A stretch of DNA of 64,000 nucleotides. Origin: Metallococcus carri (GTDB lineage Bacteria > Actinomycetota > Actinomycetes > Actinomycetales > Dermatophilaceae). Made by a program: the position numbers and the translations under genes. Below are positions 51,257-59,189 of the stretch, piece by piece. The stretch's first letter is position 1. Each line of letters starts with the position of its first letter. The stretch is taken from assembly GCF_011440275.1 (NCBI RefSeq), contig NZ_JAAOIV010000010.1:1-64000 (forward strand). The letters run 5' to 3'. The notes beneath the pieces were generated by a model, which saw only the letters and a program-made list of their open reading frames with translations, ran no database searches and had not been told where the DNA came from.

Positions 51257-51874
51257 ATGGCGTTGCTGGACTCTGGGACCGCGTCCCGTCGCACTGTGCG
51301 TGCGCGGGTGCGGCGGGCCGTCGCCGACGTGCGGGAGGACATCGACGCCGCGATCGCCCGCGATCCCGCGGTCGACTCCCGGCTGGAGATGGCGCTCGCG
51401 TCACCGGGGCTGCACGCGCTGTGGATGCACCGCGTGTCGCACCGCATGTGGCAGCGCGGCGGCCGCTGGCGGTTGCCGGCGCGGCTGGTGTCGCAGGCCT
51501 CTCGCGCGGCGACGGGCGTGGAGATCCACCCTGGCGCGCAGATCGGCAAGCGGTTCTTCATCGACCACGGCATGGGTGTCGTGATCGGTGAGACCGCCGA
51601 GATCGGCGACGACGTCATGCTCTACAACGGGGTCAACCTCGGTGGCCGCACCTTGCAGAAGGTCAAGCGCCACCCGACATTGCGCGACGGTGTGACCGTT
51701 GGCGCCGGCGCTCGCATCCTCGGCCCGGTCGAGATCGGCGCAGGCGCGCAGGTGGGCGCCAATGCCGTCGTGGTCAAGGACGTGCCCGCCCAGGCTGTGG
51801 CCGTTGGGGTGCCGGCGACGGTGCGGATGCCGGTGAGTTACGACCCGTGGAGCGATCCAGCGCTATACATCTGA
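51257..51874 (+). CDS. cysE: serine O-acetyltransferase
   Basis: 205 residues. Short CysE type: N-terminal helices then left-handed beta-helix hexapeptide repeats ([40 protein letters not shown]), with the catalytic Asp-His in IDHG. Ends in DPALYI; a terminal Ile is the residue that inserts into CysK to form cysteine synthase, consistent with the adjacent cysK. ATG 51257 has GGGAG upstream; ATG 51245 is the alternative. Confidence 0.94.
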   Translation: MALLDSGTASRRTVRARVRRAVADVREDIDAAIARDPAVDSRLEMALASPGLHALWMHRVSHRMWQRGGRWRLPARLVSQASRAATGVEIHPGAQIGKRFFIDHGMGVVIGETAEIGDDVMLYNGVNLGGRTLQKVKRHPTLRDGVTVGAGARILGPVEIGAGAQVGANAVVVKDVPAQAVAVGVPATVRMPVSYDPWSDPALYI

Positions 51875-51877
51875 GCG

Positions 51878-51927
51878 CCACGCACGAGGGCCCGCGACCG
51901 AATTCGGTCGCGGGCCCTCGTGCGTGG
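51878..51927. terminator. perfect 50-bp palindrome between cysE and the HU gene
   Basis: Left arm 51878-51902 and right arm 51903-51927 are exact reverse complements with no spacer, centred on GAATTC. It begins 4 nt after cysE and ends 9 nt before the convergent HU stop, so it should end both transcripts. Confidence 0.88.
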
Positions 51928-51935
51928 GTGGGTGC

Positions 51936-52211
51936 TCAGCCCTTGGCGGCAGCCTTGAGCTTGGAGCCCGCGGTCACCTTGGCGGCGTTCGACGCGGCGA
52001 TCTGGATCTCCTCGCCGGTCTGCGGGTTGCGACCGGTGCGCGCGGCGCGCTTGACCCGCTCAATGGTGAGCAGGCCGGGGAGCTGGATCTTCTCGCCGCG
52101 GCCGACCGCCTCGAGGATGACGTCGTTGAGGCCACCGAGCACCGCGTTCGCGTCCTTGACGCTCACGCCCGTGCGCTGGGCAATCGTGCTGGCCAGGTCA
52201 GTGCGGTTCAT
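51936..52211 (-). CDS. hup: HU-family nucleoid protein
   Basis: 91 residues, the plain HU fold without the Lys/Ala-rich tail of mycobacterial HupB. MNRTDLASTIAQRTGVSVKDA, LPGLLTIERVKRAARTGRNPQTGE with the DNA-intercalating RNP loop. Binds and bends DNA as a dimer. ATG 52211 follows GAGGA. The 175-bp gap upstream holds TTCCCGC (52316-52322) pairing with GCGGGAA (52329-52335). Confidence 0.95.
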   Translation of the reverse strand: MNRTDLASTIAQRTGVSVKDANAVLGGLNDVILEAVGRGEKIQLPGLLTIERVKRAARTGRNPQTGEEIQIAASNAAKVTAGSKLKAAAKG

Positions 52212-52386
52212 GAAAAGTCCTCATCTGTGGTTCGTCGGTCGGACGCTTGCGCGCCCGTGCTCTCACTTATCTCGTGGTCCGGGAAGACCCGATCCGCTGG
52301 TCAGTCCACCACAGATTCCCGCGGAATTGCGGGAACTCTCGGCGGTGTCGGACCATATCGCCACCGTATGCCGAATGGCTCGCTGG

Positions 52387-52779
52387 TCAAACCGACGGGC
52401 CGTCGGTCAGCTTGGTGTCGCCGCTGTCGGTGTCTGCGTCGGGGTGGGTGCCCTCGACATCGGCCGAGGTCACCGGGTCGGCCAGCGACCCCTTGACGAC
52501 CGGCCCCTTGTTCTTCGTCGTCGCGGCTTGGTAGCCGGCGCTGACGGCGCTCTTGGCAGCAGTGCCCGCGCCCTTGATCGCGGCCTGACCTGCGGCGGCG
52601 GCGACCTCGGGGCCGCGCTGCTTGATCTGCGCGGTCGCGTCATTCACCTTCGACTGCACGGCCGGGTGCTGCCACGCCTTGCCGGCCTGCAGCTTGATCT
52701 GCTCGTACCGCTCCTCGCCGGCACGCGCGCCGACCACATAGCCCGCAGCGAATCCAGCCAGGAAGGACAATTTGCCCAT
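52387..52779 (-). CDS. YtxH-like small membrane-associated protein
   Basis: 130 residues. An N-terminal single membrane helix KLSFLAGFAAGYVVGARAG, then an amphipathic helical region (YEQIKLQAGKAWQHPAVQSKVNDA), and an acidic tail. Related to YtxH/general-stress-like proteins of unknown role. ATG 52779 has GGAGGG upstream; in-frame sequence further upstream is not protein-like. Confidence 0.75.
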   Translation of the reverse strand: MGKLSFLAGFAAGYVVGARAGEERYEQIKLQAGKAWQHPAVQSKVNDATAQIKQRGPEVAAAAGQAAIKGAGTAAKSAVSAGYQAATTKNKGPVVKGSLADPVTSADVEGTHPDADTDSGDTKLTDGPSV

Positions 52780-52850
52780 CGGGCCCTCCTCTCGTTCGGC
52801 CACCGACATTACCCGCCGTCGCGCGTCGTCCGGGCGGCGCGCCATCGCTG

Positions 52851-52907
52851 ATCGCCGCGACGGGCCCGGTGTCTGGGCTGATGGGCTGATCGCGGCGACG
52901 GGCCCAG
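52851..52907. repeat. 20-bp direct repeat upstream of tRNA-Ser
   Basis: GATCGCCGCGACGGGCCCGG and GATCGCGGCGACGGGCCCAG, 37 bp apart. Confidence 0.75.
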
Positions 52908-52991
52908 TCGGGTCGGAGCGAGAGCAGACACGGCGGGCCGACCGTGGCAATCTTCGGGCTGAGCGGCGCGCTACCGTTGACCGCTCCACCA

Positions 52992-53081
52992 GGAGGGCTC
53001 GCATAGTGGCCTAGTGCGGCGGTCTTGAAAACCGCTAAGTCGGTTACCCCGGCTTCGTGGGTTCGAATCCCACGCCCTCCG
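52992..53081 (+). tRNA. tRNA-Ser (TGA)
   Basis: Acceptor GGAGGGC pairs with GCCCTCC. The anticodon arm GCGGT-CTTGAAA-ACCGC gives TGA. A long variable arm follows, typical of class II tRNA-Ser, then GGGTTCGAATCCC. CCA is not encoded. Confidence 0.95.
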
Positions 53082-53210
53082 CTCTTTCACGCGGCCGCGG
53101 GGGATCGCTCGTCCCGGCGCTCGCACTCTAGGCCCGCACCGCCGCACCACCCTTTCGTTGGTCGAGTAAGGCGGCGACGAAGGAGCCGCCGCATCGAGAC
53201 CACCCTCCGC

Positions 53211-53537
53211 TGCGGACGCTGCGCCGTGGCCCAGGTGGCGTCCGTGGCCCAGGTGGCGTCCGTGCTTCAACGCAGTTATGGCACCCCACGTGCGGACGCA
53301 GAAGACGAGCGTGCCCGGGGTCCGTGCTCCAGCGCAGGAATCGCGTCACTACGTGCGGACGCTGAAGCCGAGCGCGCCCGACGTCCGTGCTTCGACGCAG
53401 TTATGGCACCCCACGTGCGGACGCTGGAGACGAGCGTGCCCGGGGTCCGTCGCCCAGCGCAGTCATGGCACCCCAGGTGCGGACGCTGTGGGGTGCCCCA
53501 GGTGGCGTCCGTCGCCCAGCGCACGAATCACCGCCAG
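53211..53537. repeat. 62-bp-period array with GTGCGGACGC
   Basis: GTGCGGACGC or TGCGGACGC starts at 53290, 53353, 53415 and 53477 (63, 62 and 62 bp apart). An earlier copy at 53211 is 80 bp away, the extra 18 bp being a tandem copy of GTGGCCCAGGTGGCGTCC. GCGTCCG words are the inverse of CGGACGC in each unit. No gene is seen between 53082 and 53936. Confidence 0.85.
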
Positions 53538-53540
53538 CAC

Positions 53541-53850
53541 GGGCCGGTGGCACGGACGGCGGGATGGCCGTGGGCGTGGTGTCAGGGGAAGCGGCCGGTG
53601 ATGGGCCGGTGGCGCTGACGGTGTCGTGGTCGTGGGCGTGGTGTCAGGGGGAGCGGCCGGTGATGGGCTGCTGGTGCTGACGGTGTCGTGGTCGTGGGCG
53701 TGGTGTCAGGGGGAGCGGCCGGTGATGGGCTGCTGGTGCTGACGGTGTCGTGGTCGCGGGCGCCGTGTCAGGGGAAGCGGCCGGTGATGGGCCGGTGGTG
53801 CTGACGTTGGGGTGCTCGTGGGCGTGGTGTCAGGGGAAGCGGTGTCAGGG
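53541..53850. repeat. 62-bp tandem repeat array B (same family as window start)
   Basis: GTCAGGGG at 53581, 53643, 53705, 53767 and 53829: exactly 62 bp. GGGCCGGTGG or GGGCTGCTGG at 53541, 53603, 53665, 53727 and 53789. GTCAG faces CTGAC in each unit, as in array A. It follows the previous array with nearly the same period. Confidence 0.92.
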
Positions 53851-53870
53851 GGAGCGGCCGGCATACGGCA

Positions 53871-53915
53871 CAAAAAGCGGGTGCCGCACCGGCCCGAAGG
53901 CTGATGCGGCACCCG
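53871..53915 (-). terminator. intrinsic terminator of the TM-helix protein gene
   Basis: On the minus strand an 11-bp stem (53905-53915 with 53878-53888) is followed by CTTTTTG. It lies 22 bp after the stop. Confidence 0.9.
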
Positions 53916-53936
53916 TCGGTGCAGACGATCCCTGGG

Positions 53937-55256
53937 TCAGACCCGCGGGCTGGTGTCGGTGTTCGCCGACTCGTTCTGCATCTTGTTGAGCTGACGCGCG
54001 GCGGCCTCACGACCACCGAGCCCGAAGGCGAGCGCCGCGGCGGCGGCGCCACCGACGACGACCGCGCCGAAGGCGAGGTTGACGACCGAGTCCGCCAGGC
54101 CCATGTACTTCAGGCCGATCGCGACGAACAGCACGATCGTGGCAACCCGCACCACCTGGGCGGTCCGGCCGCTCACGAAGCTGGCCACCAGGTTGGCGAT
54201 GAAGACGCCCGCCACGATCACGACCGCACCGAAGACGACCCGGCCGCCGATGGCGAGGATCGTGTTGAGCATCGAGGTGATCTGCGGGAAGCCCAGCAGG
54301 TTGGTCGCCGCGACCGCGAAGAACAGGATGATCGCGATCTGCACCACGCGGGTGATGATCGAGGCCACGTCGGTCTTCGTGCTGTCGACGCCCAGCTTGC
54401 TGAAGGCGTTGTCGATGTCGAGGCCGTTCAGCAGGCTCTCCAGGATCGAGCCGACGAAACGGGCGATCACCACGCCGATCGCGAGCAGGATGCCGGCGCC
54501 GATGATCAGCGGGATGGCGTCCAGGATCAGCTGCAGCATGTTCGTCGCCGGCTCGGAGATCGCCTTGATCCCGAGCAACTGCAGCGCGGCGATCGCCACG
54601 ACCAGCAGCACGACGGCGTAGACGATCTGGCCGACCATGGTGGAAATCTGCAGGGGCGCCTTGCCGCCCTGGCCGCCCTGCACCGGGTGCGAACCCTGGC
54701 CGGGCTGACCCTGGCCAGGCTGACCCTGGACAGGCTGACCGTGGCCGGGCTGACCCGGCTGACCGCTGGCCAGCGGGCGTCCGTCAGCGCCACGGCGCTG
54801 GTTCGTCCCGTCCAACTCGCGCGCGGCCGAGTGGCCGAGGCGGTCGGCAAATCGGTCGACATTGGCCGCCTGGAGGGCGGTCACGGTGAGCTCGCGCACG
54901 ATCTTGGCCAGCACGAACCCGATGAACAGCACCAGGCCGGCACCGATCACATTGGGCAGCGCACCAAGGAGGCTGCTCAGCAGGTTCTGCAGCGGTTGCA
55001 GCACGTCGGTCAAGGCGAAGAGGTTGAGGATGGCCATCAACCCGAGCAGCCAGATGATCAGGGATGCGATCGCTCCGAGGGACTCGGCGAGAGTGTCGCC
55101 GGATCCGGAATGACGGTCGAGCACCTTGATCTTCGCGAGCTGCTTGGTCAATACCTTCTTGACGATCTTCGCGATGAACGCGGTCACCACGAGGATGACC
55201 ACGGCCGCCACGATCTTGACGATCATGTCGGACCACTGGAAATCACTCAGCTTCAT
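53937..55256 (-). CDS. TM_helix-repeat membrane protein (MscS-related)
   Basis: 439 residues with about nine transmembrane helices in repeated 'conserved TM helix' units (FIAKIVKKVLTKQLAKI, GFVLAKIVRELTVTALQ, GVVIARFVGSILESLLNGL). Lacks a clear MscS beta domain. A 35-residue linker near 165-200 is almost only Gly, Gln, Pro and His (GQPGQGQPGQG), collagen-like. Probably a small-conductance mechanosensitive-like channel or envelope protein; function unproven. ATG 55256 has GGAG 5 nt upstream. Confidence 0.78.
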   Translation of the reverse strand: MKLSDFQWSDMIVKIVAAVVILVVTAFIAKIVKKVLTKQLAKIKVLDRHSGSGDTLAESLGAIASLIIWLLGLMAILNLFALTDVLQPLQNLLSSLLGALPNVIGAGLVLFIGFVLAKIVRELTVTALQAANVDRFADRLGHSAARELDGTNQRRGADGRPLASGQPGQPGHGQPVQGQPGQGQPGQGSHPVQGGQGGKAPLQISTMVGQIVYAVVLLVVAIAALQLLGIKAISEPATNMLQLILDAIPLIIGAGILLAIGVVIARFVGSILESLLNGLDIDNAFSKLGVDSTKTDVASIITRVVQIAIILFFAVAATNLLGFPQITSMLNTILAIGGRVVFGAVVIVAGVFIANLVASFVSGRTAQVVRVATIVLFVAIGLKYMGLADSVVNLAFGAVVVGGAAAAALAFGLGGREAAARQLNKMQNESANTDTSPRV

Positions 55257-55466
55257 CACTTCTCCGTTCTCCGGTAGTGGTCAACAGGCTGCTGATCGGG
55301 CAGCGACCCGTCCTCAACGCAACCTAGACCTCGACGCTGTATGACGGGTCTCTCCGGCCTCACAGCTTTCCAGCCGGCGACATCGCCCCGACCCGCTTGG
55401 TACCGTTCTCGGGCGAGCTATTCCGTCGGGGGACTGGAATTCGTCACAACACCAAGGGGATTCATC

Positions 55467-56705
55467 ATGGCCGCACTCTCACGCCGAGGCTTCGTCGCGC
55501 TCGGCGCCGCATCAACGACGACGGCGCTGTTAGCGCCGACAGCCCGGGCTGCCGGGGACGGCGCGGGCGCACTGGGTTCGGGTGCGGTGCCGCCGCAGTA
55601 CCGGATCGTTCCGGGCTCCACGCCGCCTCCACCGCGGCAGATGATGCCCTACGGGGTGAACTCCCGCGAGAGCCTCGCCGCCACCACCATGGCGACCGCT
55701 CCCAACCACTACGCCACCGGTTTCCCGACCGTCCAGAGCGGGTCGCCGTGGCAGGACGTGCGGGCGTTGCAGTACCTGCTCTACAACCAGGGCATCTCGA
55801 CGAACTGGGAGGGCTCGTTCGGCGCGTCCACCTCGGCCGCCTGCAGCGTCTTCCAGGGGTCTCACGGGCTGCCGCGCACCGGTGTCGGTGACCCGGCCAC
55901 GCTGGCCAAGCTCACGCCGAATGTCGGGTATGGCGCGAACTCGTATCTCACCTACGCGGTGCAGACGCTGCTGCGCAAGCACGGTTATCACTTCGAGGAT
56001 TACTACTACGCGCCCAAACTCAGCACCAACTACGGCGCCGTGACCGACAGCTACGTGCAGGCCTTCCAGACCGGTCACGCGATCGGCGCGGCGAATTACG
56101 TGGGCTACTACACCTGGCGCACGCTGTTCGCCGCGCGCACCCGCGGACCGCTCTACCCGCTGATGCAATATGGCACCGGGTCGGCGCAGTGGACCAACTG
56201 CGGTCCGACGTCGGCGGTGATGATCCTGCTGGCGAAGGGGCTGTGGCCGCGCAACTGGTACTGGAACACCAGCCTGCGCACCAACTCGGTCACCGACTTC
56301 CGCTACTGGGCGATGGGCCTGCCCAACACTCCGGAGCGCAACGCGATGGGCAGCGAAATCCCAGAGCTGACAACGGGATTCGCGAAGTACGGCATCCGCG
56401 GGGTGCACAACGGGATCTCCGACACGGTCATGCTCACCAAGCAGGGCGTGATGTCGATCGCGGGCGGCGACGCCTACCGACTGCCGTGGAAGACCTACGT
56501 CTCCGGTCCGGCCTCGCACTGGATCGCGGTGGTCGGCTGGGACGGCACCTACTTCCTGGTGATGGACCCGATCGCGCAATCGTCGGCGAGCATCGTGCAC
56601 CGGATGACCGAGCAGCAATTGCGGTGGTATGCCGGATCGAATCCGGGCTGGGAGACCAACCCGCGGATGTCGCCGCCCAACTACAACAGCCTGGCGCTTT
56701 ATTGA
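55467..56705 (+). CDS. Tat-exported C39-like cysteine peptidase with peptidoglycan-binding repeats
   Basis: 412 residues. Twin-arginine signal SRRGFVALG with cleavage near APTARA-AG. Two PG_binding_1-like repeats at about 90-200 (VRALQYLLYNQGIS, VQTLLRKHGYHF). The C-terminal domain has TNC245GPTSAVMILL, SH351WIAVVGWDG and VMD367P, the Cys-His-Asp arrangement of C39-type/papain-like peptidases. Probably a secreted wall-bound hydrolase; target may be protein or peptidoglycan peptide. ATG 55467 follows AAGGGGA. Confidence 0.83.
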   Translation: MAALSRRGFVALGAASTTTALLAPTARAAGDGAGALGSGAVPPQYRIVPGSTPPPPRQMMPYGVNSRESLAATTMATAPNHYATGFPTVQSGSPWQDVRALQYLLYNQGISTNWEGSFGASTSAACSVFQGSHGLPRTGVGDPATLAKLTPNVGYGANSYLTYAVQTLLRKHGYHFEDYYYAPKLSTNYGAVTDSYVQAFQTGHAIGAANYVGYYTWRTLFAARTRGPLYPLMQYGTGSAQWTNCGPTSAVMILLAKGLWPRNWYWNTSLRTNSVTDFRYWAMGLPNTPERNAMGSEIPELTTGFAKYGIRGVHNGISDTVMLTKQGVMSIAGGDAYRLPWKTYVSGPASHWIAVVGWDGTYFLVMDPIAQSSASIVHRMTEQQLRWYAGSNPGWETNPRMSPPNYNSLALY

Positions 56706-56714
56706 TCCTGGCTT

Positions 56715-56743
56715 GCTAAACCGTTGCGGCCCAACGGTTTAGC
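56715..56743 (+). terminator. hairpin after the cysteine peptidase
   Basis: GCTAAACCGTTG (56715-56726) pairs with CAACGGTTTAGC (56732-56743). No T-tract follows. Confidence 0.8.
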
Positions 56744-56855
56744 GGGTCCAGTTCTTGACCAAATCCTGACTCAACTGCTACCTGGGCGACACCGCGCGTT
56801 AACCGCTGACCGTGCTACCGTCCTACCCGTTGCAGTGGCAGTTCACAGGTACGTT

Positions 56856-56877
56856 GAGGCCCGCGCAGGCGGGCCTC
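56856..56877 (+). promoter_or_regulatory. hairpin in the cold-shock gene leader
   Basis: GAGGCCCGC (56856-56864) pairs with GCGGGCCTC (56869-56877) about 90 nt before the start codon, in a region likely transcribed as a long 5' leader. It could control the gene by folding, as in other csp mRNAs. Confidence 0.5.
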
Positions 56878-56968
56878 TTCGCGTCTCAAGGGAGCGACTC
56901 GTTGCAACGATCGGGCGTCGCACACCGGCGGCGTCCGAAGCCGCTTCACAGATTGAGAGTTACATCCC

Positions 56969-57172
56969 ATGGCACAGGGAACCGTCAAGTGGTTCAACGC
57001 TGAAAAGGGCTTCGGCTTCATCGCCCAGGACGGCGGTGGCCCGGACGTCTTCGTTCACTACTCGGCCATCCAGTCCCAGGGCTACCGGTCCTTGGAGGAG
57101 GCGCAGCGCGTCGAGTTCGAGATCACCCAGGGTGACAAGGGTCCGCAGGCGACCAACGTCGTCCCGGTCTGA
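56969..57172 (+). CDS. cspA: cold-shock protein (CspA family)
   Basis: 67 residues, single OB fold. RNP1 KGFGFI and RNP2 VFVHY bind single-stranded RNA; the N-terminus [14 protein letters not shown] is universal. RNA chaperone. The first gene after a 263-bp gap holding a terminator and its own leader. Confidence 0.96.
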   Translation: MAQGTVKWFNAEKGFGFIAQDGGGPDVFVHYSAIQSQGYRSLEEAQRVEFEITQGDKGPQATNVVPV

Positions 57173-57213
57173 CCCACTGGAGATGGTGAACGCCTAAGAC
57201 TTTCACCAGCGAG

Positions 57214-57244
57214 ACACCCCCGGCCGTCAGGTCGGGGGTGTTTT
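57214..57244 (+). terminator. intrinsic terminator of cspA
   Basis: ACACCCCCG (57214-57222) pairs with CGGGGGTGT (57233-57241), then TTTG. TTTTGTGC after the stem matches the T-tract word of the 51-bp arrays. Confidence 0.9.
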
Positions 57245-57248
57245 GTGC

Positions 57249-59150
57249 TCAGGGGTTGTTGGCGAGGTCGTTGAGAAAGTCGCGGGCCACCGGCGCCGCG
57301 ACCGTGCCACCACCCTGGCCGGCCGGCACGTCTGCCACCAGCACCGCGAAGGCGATAGTGCCCTGCCAGCCGGCCAGCCAGGCATTCGCGCCCGCCTTGC
57401 CGCCCTCGTTGAACTCGGCGGTGCCGGTCTTGGCATAGACATCGCCGCCGGAGGTGTCACCGAGCAGCGTGGCGGTGCCATCGGTCACGGTGAGCCGCAT
57501 CATCGACTTGAGGTTGGCGGTGACCGCGGGGTCGAGCGCCTTGGGCGTGCGGGCACCGCCCGGAGCCGGGTTGGTCACGATCGCCGGCGGCACGAACGAA
57601 CCGCGCGCCACCGTGCCGGCCATCGCCGCCAGCGCCAGCGGGGAGGTCTGAGTGCGCGCCTGGCCGAACAAGCTGGCCGCCTTGTCGGTCAGCGAGGTCG
57701 CGACGGGGACGCTCCCGGCATACGCCCCGTTGACGCCGGTCTGTTTGGCCCAGTCGCCGCCGATGCCGAACGCGAGGGCGGCGTCGCGCAGATCGCCGTT
57801 GCCGAGATTCTTGCCGGCGCCGACGAAGGCCGTATTGCACGAGTGGGCGAAGTCCTCGGCGAAGGTCGGGTCACCGAGGGTCTCGCCCTCGAAGTTGCGG
57901 ATCTTCAGCCCGTCGACGGTCACCTCCTGCGGGCAGGCGACCTTGGCGGAGGGGGACAGGCCCTTCTTCATCAGTTCGTAGGCGGTGACCACCTTGAGCG
58001 TCGAGCCCGGGGCGTAGTGCCCGGTCACCGCGCGTTCGATGCCGTATGCCGGTCCGTTCGCCACCGCGAGCACGTTGCCGGTCGGGACGTCGATGGCGAC
58101 GATCGCGGCGACCTTGTCGGTGCCGAGCTTGGTGAGGGCGGCCTCGGCGGCGGCCTGCACCGCCGGATCGAGGGTCGTGGCGAGGTTGCTGCCGTCCTTC
58201 GCGCCGGAGTTGAACAGGGTCAGGCTGGGCTGGGCTCGGGTGCTGACCACGACCCCGGCCGTGGGCCGCATGAGCGCGTCATACTGCCCCTGCAGGCCGC
58301 CCTGGCCGACATACACCCCGGCGGTGAGTTTCGGGTCCTTCTTCAGTTGTTCGGCGGTCACCGCGCCGACCTGGCCGAGGAAGGGCTGACCGAAGGTGCG
58401 GGTGGGCGCGAGCGGTTGCTGGCGGTCGGCGACGACGACCCCCGGCAGCGAGGTCAGCGTCCGTTTGCGCTCCTGGTAGTCGTCATCGCGGTAGGTGACC
58501 ACGGGCACGACGCCCTTGCCGCCGGCTTGTTTCTTGGCGACCAGGCCGCTTACCCCGGTGATGCTCTCGACCGCGCGCGCCGAGGCGATGGTCGCGGTGC
58601 CGAGGTCGAGCTGCACGTCGTGCACGGTTTGGTTGGTCATCAGCCCGGCGCCGCCCTTGCCCCGGATCTCGCCGCGCTTGCCGGCTTGGGTGGAGAGGGT
58701 GAAGGCGTCATTGGCCTGCAGCTTGGGATGCCACAGGGAGCGTTGCTGCACCTGCACACCCCAGCTGCCGGTGCTGCTGGTGGTGAGCGCGACCGGATCG
58801 GTCCAGGAGAAGACGGCACCACCGGGCAGCGTCCAGCGCACCGAGATCTGCGCGGTCGCGTTGGTGCCCGAGCGCTTCACCTCGCCGACCGCGGTCTGGA
58901 TGCGACCGCTGCCGAGCGCCCGGGTGGCGGTCGCGAAGTTGCTGGCGGCCGCCTGCGGCGAGGTGCCGACATACGGCGCCTGATCGAGAGTGCGGGCCGA
59001 CCAGGCCCGCGCGAACGCGGTGGCCGCGGCGCGAGCGGCGTCGTCCTGCTGGGTCGTCTGCGCGCGCTGGTCCCACAGCATGTATCCACCGACGCCGGCT
59101 GCCACCAGCAATCCGGCGGCGGTGGTGCTGAGAACGGCACGTGCGCTCAT
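57249..59150 (-). CDS. penicillin-binding protein with MecA_N domain
   Basis: 633 residues. One N-terminal membrane helix (VLSTTAAGLLVAAGVGGYML), a MecA_N/NTF2-like region at about 35-150, a dimerisation domain and a transpeptidase with the triad APGSTLK (SxxK), SCN (SxN) and KTGT. Cross-links peptidoglycan stems outside the cell; class B type. MecA_N does not by itself mean beta-lactam resistance. It is upstream of nothing in its operon; the LCP gene precedes it with a 39-bp gap and is likely co-transcribed. Confidence 0.92.
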   Translation of the reverse strand: MSARAVLSTTAAGLLVAAGVGGYMLWDQRAQTTQQDDAARAAATAFARAWSARTLDQAPYVGTSPQAAASNFATATRALGSGRIQTAVGEVKRSGTNATAQISVRWTLPGGAVFSWTDPVALTTSSTGSWGVQVQQRSLWHPKLQANDAFTLSTQAGKRGEIRGKGGAGLMTNQTVHDVQLDLGTATIASARAVESITGVSGLVAKKQAGGKGVVPVVTYRDDDYQERKRTLTSLPGVVVADRQQPLAPTRTFGQPFLGQVGAVTAEQLKKDPKLTAGVYVGQGGLQGQYDALMRPTAGVVVSTRAQPSLTLFNSGAKDGSNLATTLDPAVQAAAEAALTKLGTDKVAAIVAIDVPTGNVLAVANGPAYGIERAVTGHYAPGSTLKVVTAYELMKKGLSPSAKVACPQEVTVDGLKIRNFEGETLGDPTFAEDFAHSCNTAFVGAGKNLGNGDLRDAALAFGIGGDWAKQTGVNGAYAGSVPVATSLTDKAASLFGQARTQTSPLALAAMAGTVARGSFVPPAIVTNPAPGGARTPKALDPAVTANLKSMMRLTVTDGTATLLGDTSGGDVYAKTGTAEFNEGGKAGANAWLAGWQGTIAFAVLVADVPAGQGGGTVAAPVARDFLNDLANNP

Positions 59151-59189
59151 GGTGGAGGTCTCCCAAGTGGTGCGGTCGTGCGGTGTGGG

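Noticed and set aside
53025-53618. Protein-coding gene across the repeats after tRNA-Ser
   Set aside because: The frame begins inside the tRNA, changes with each 62-bp unit and lacks a ribosome site or conserved motifs.
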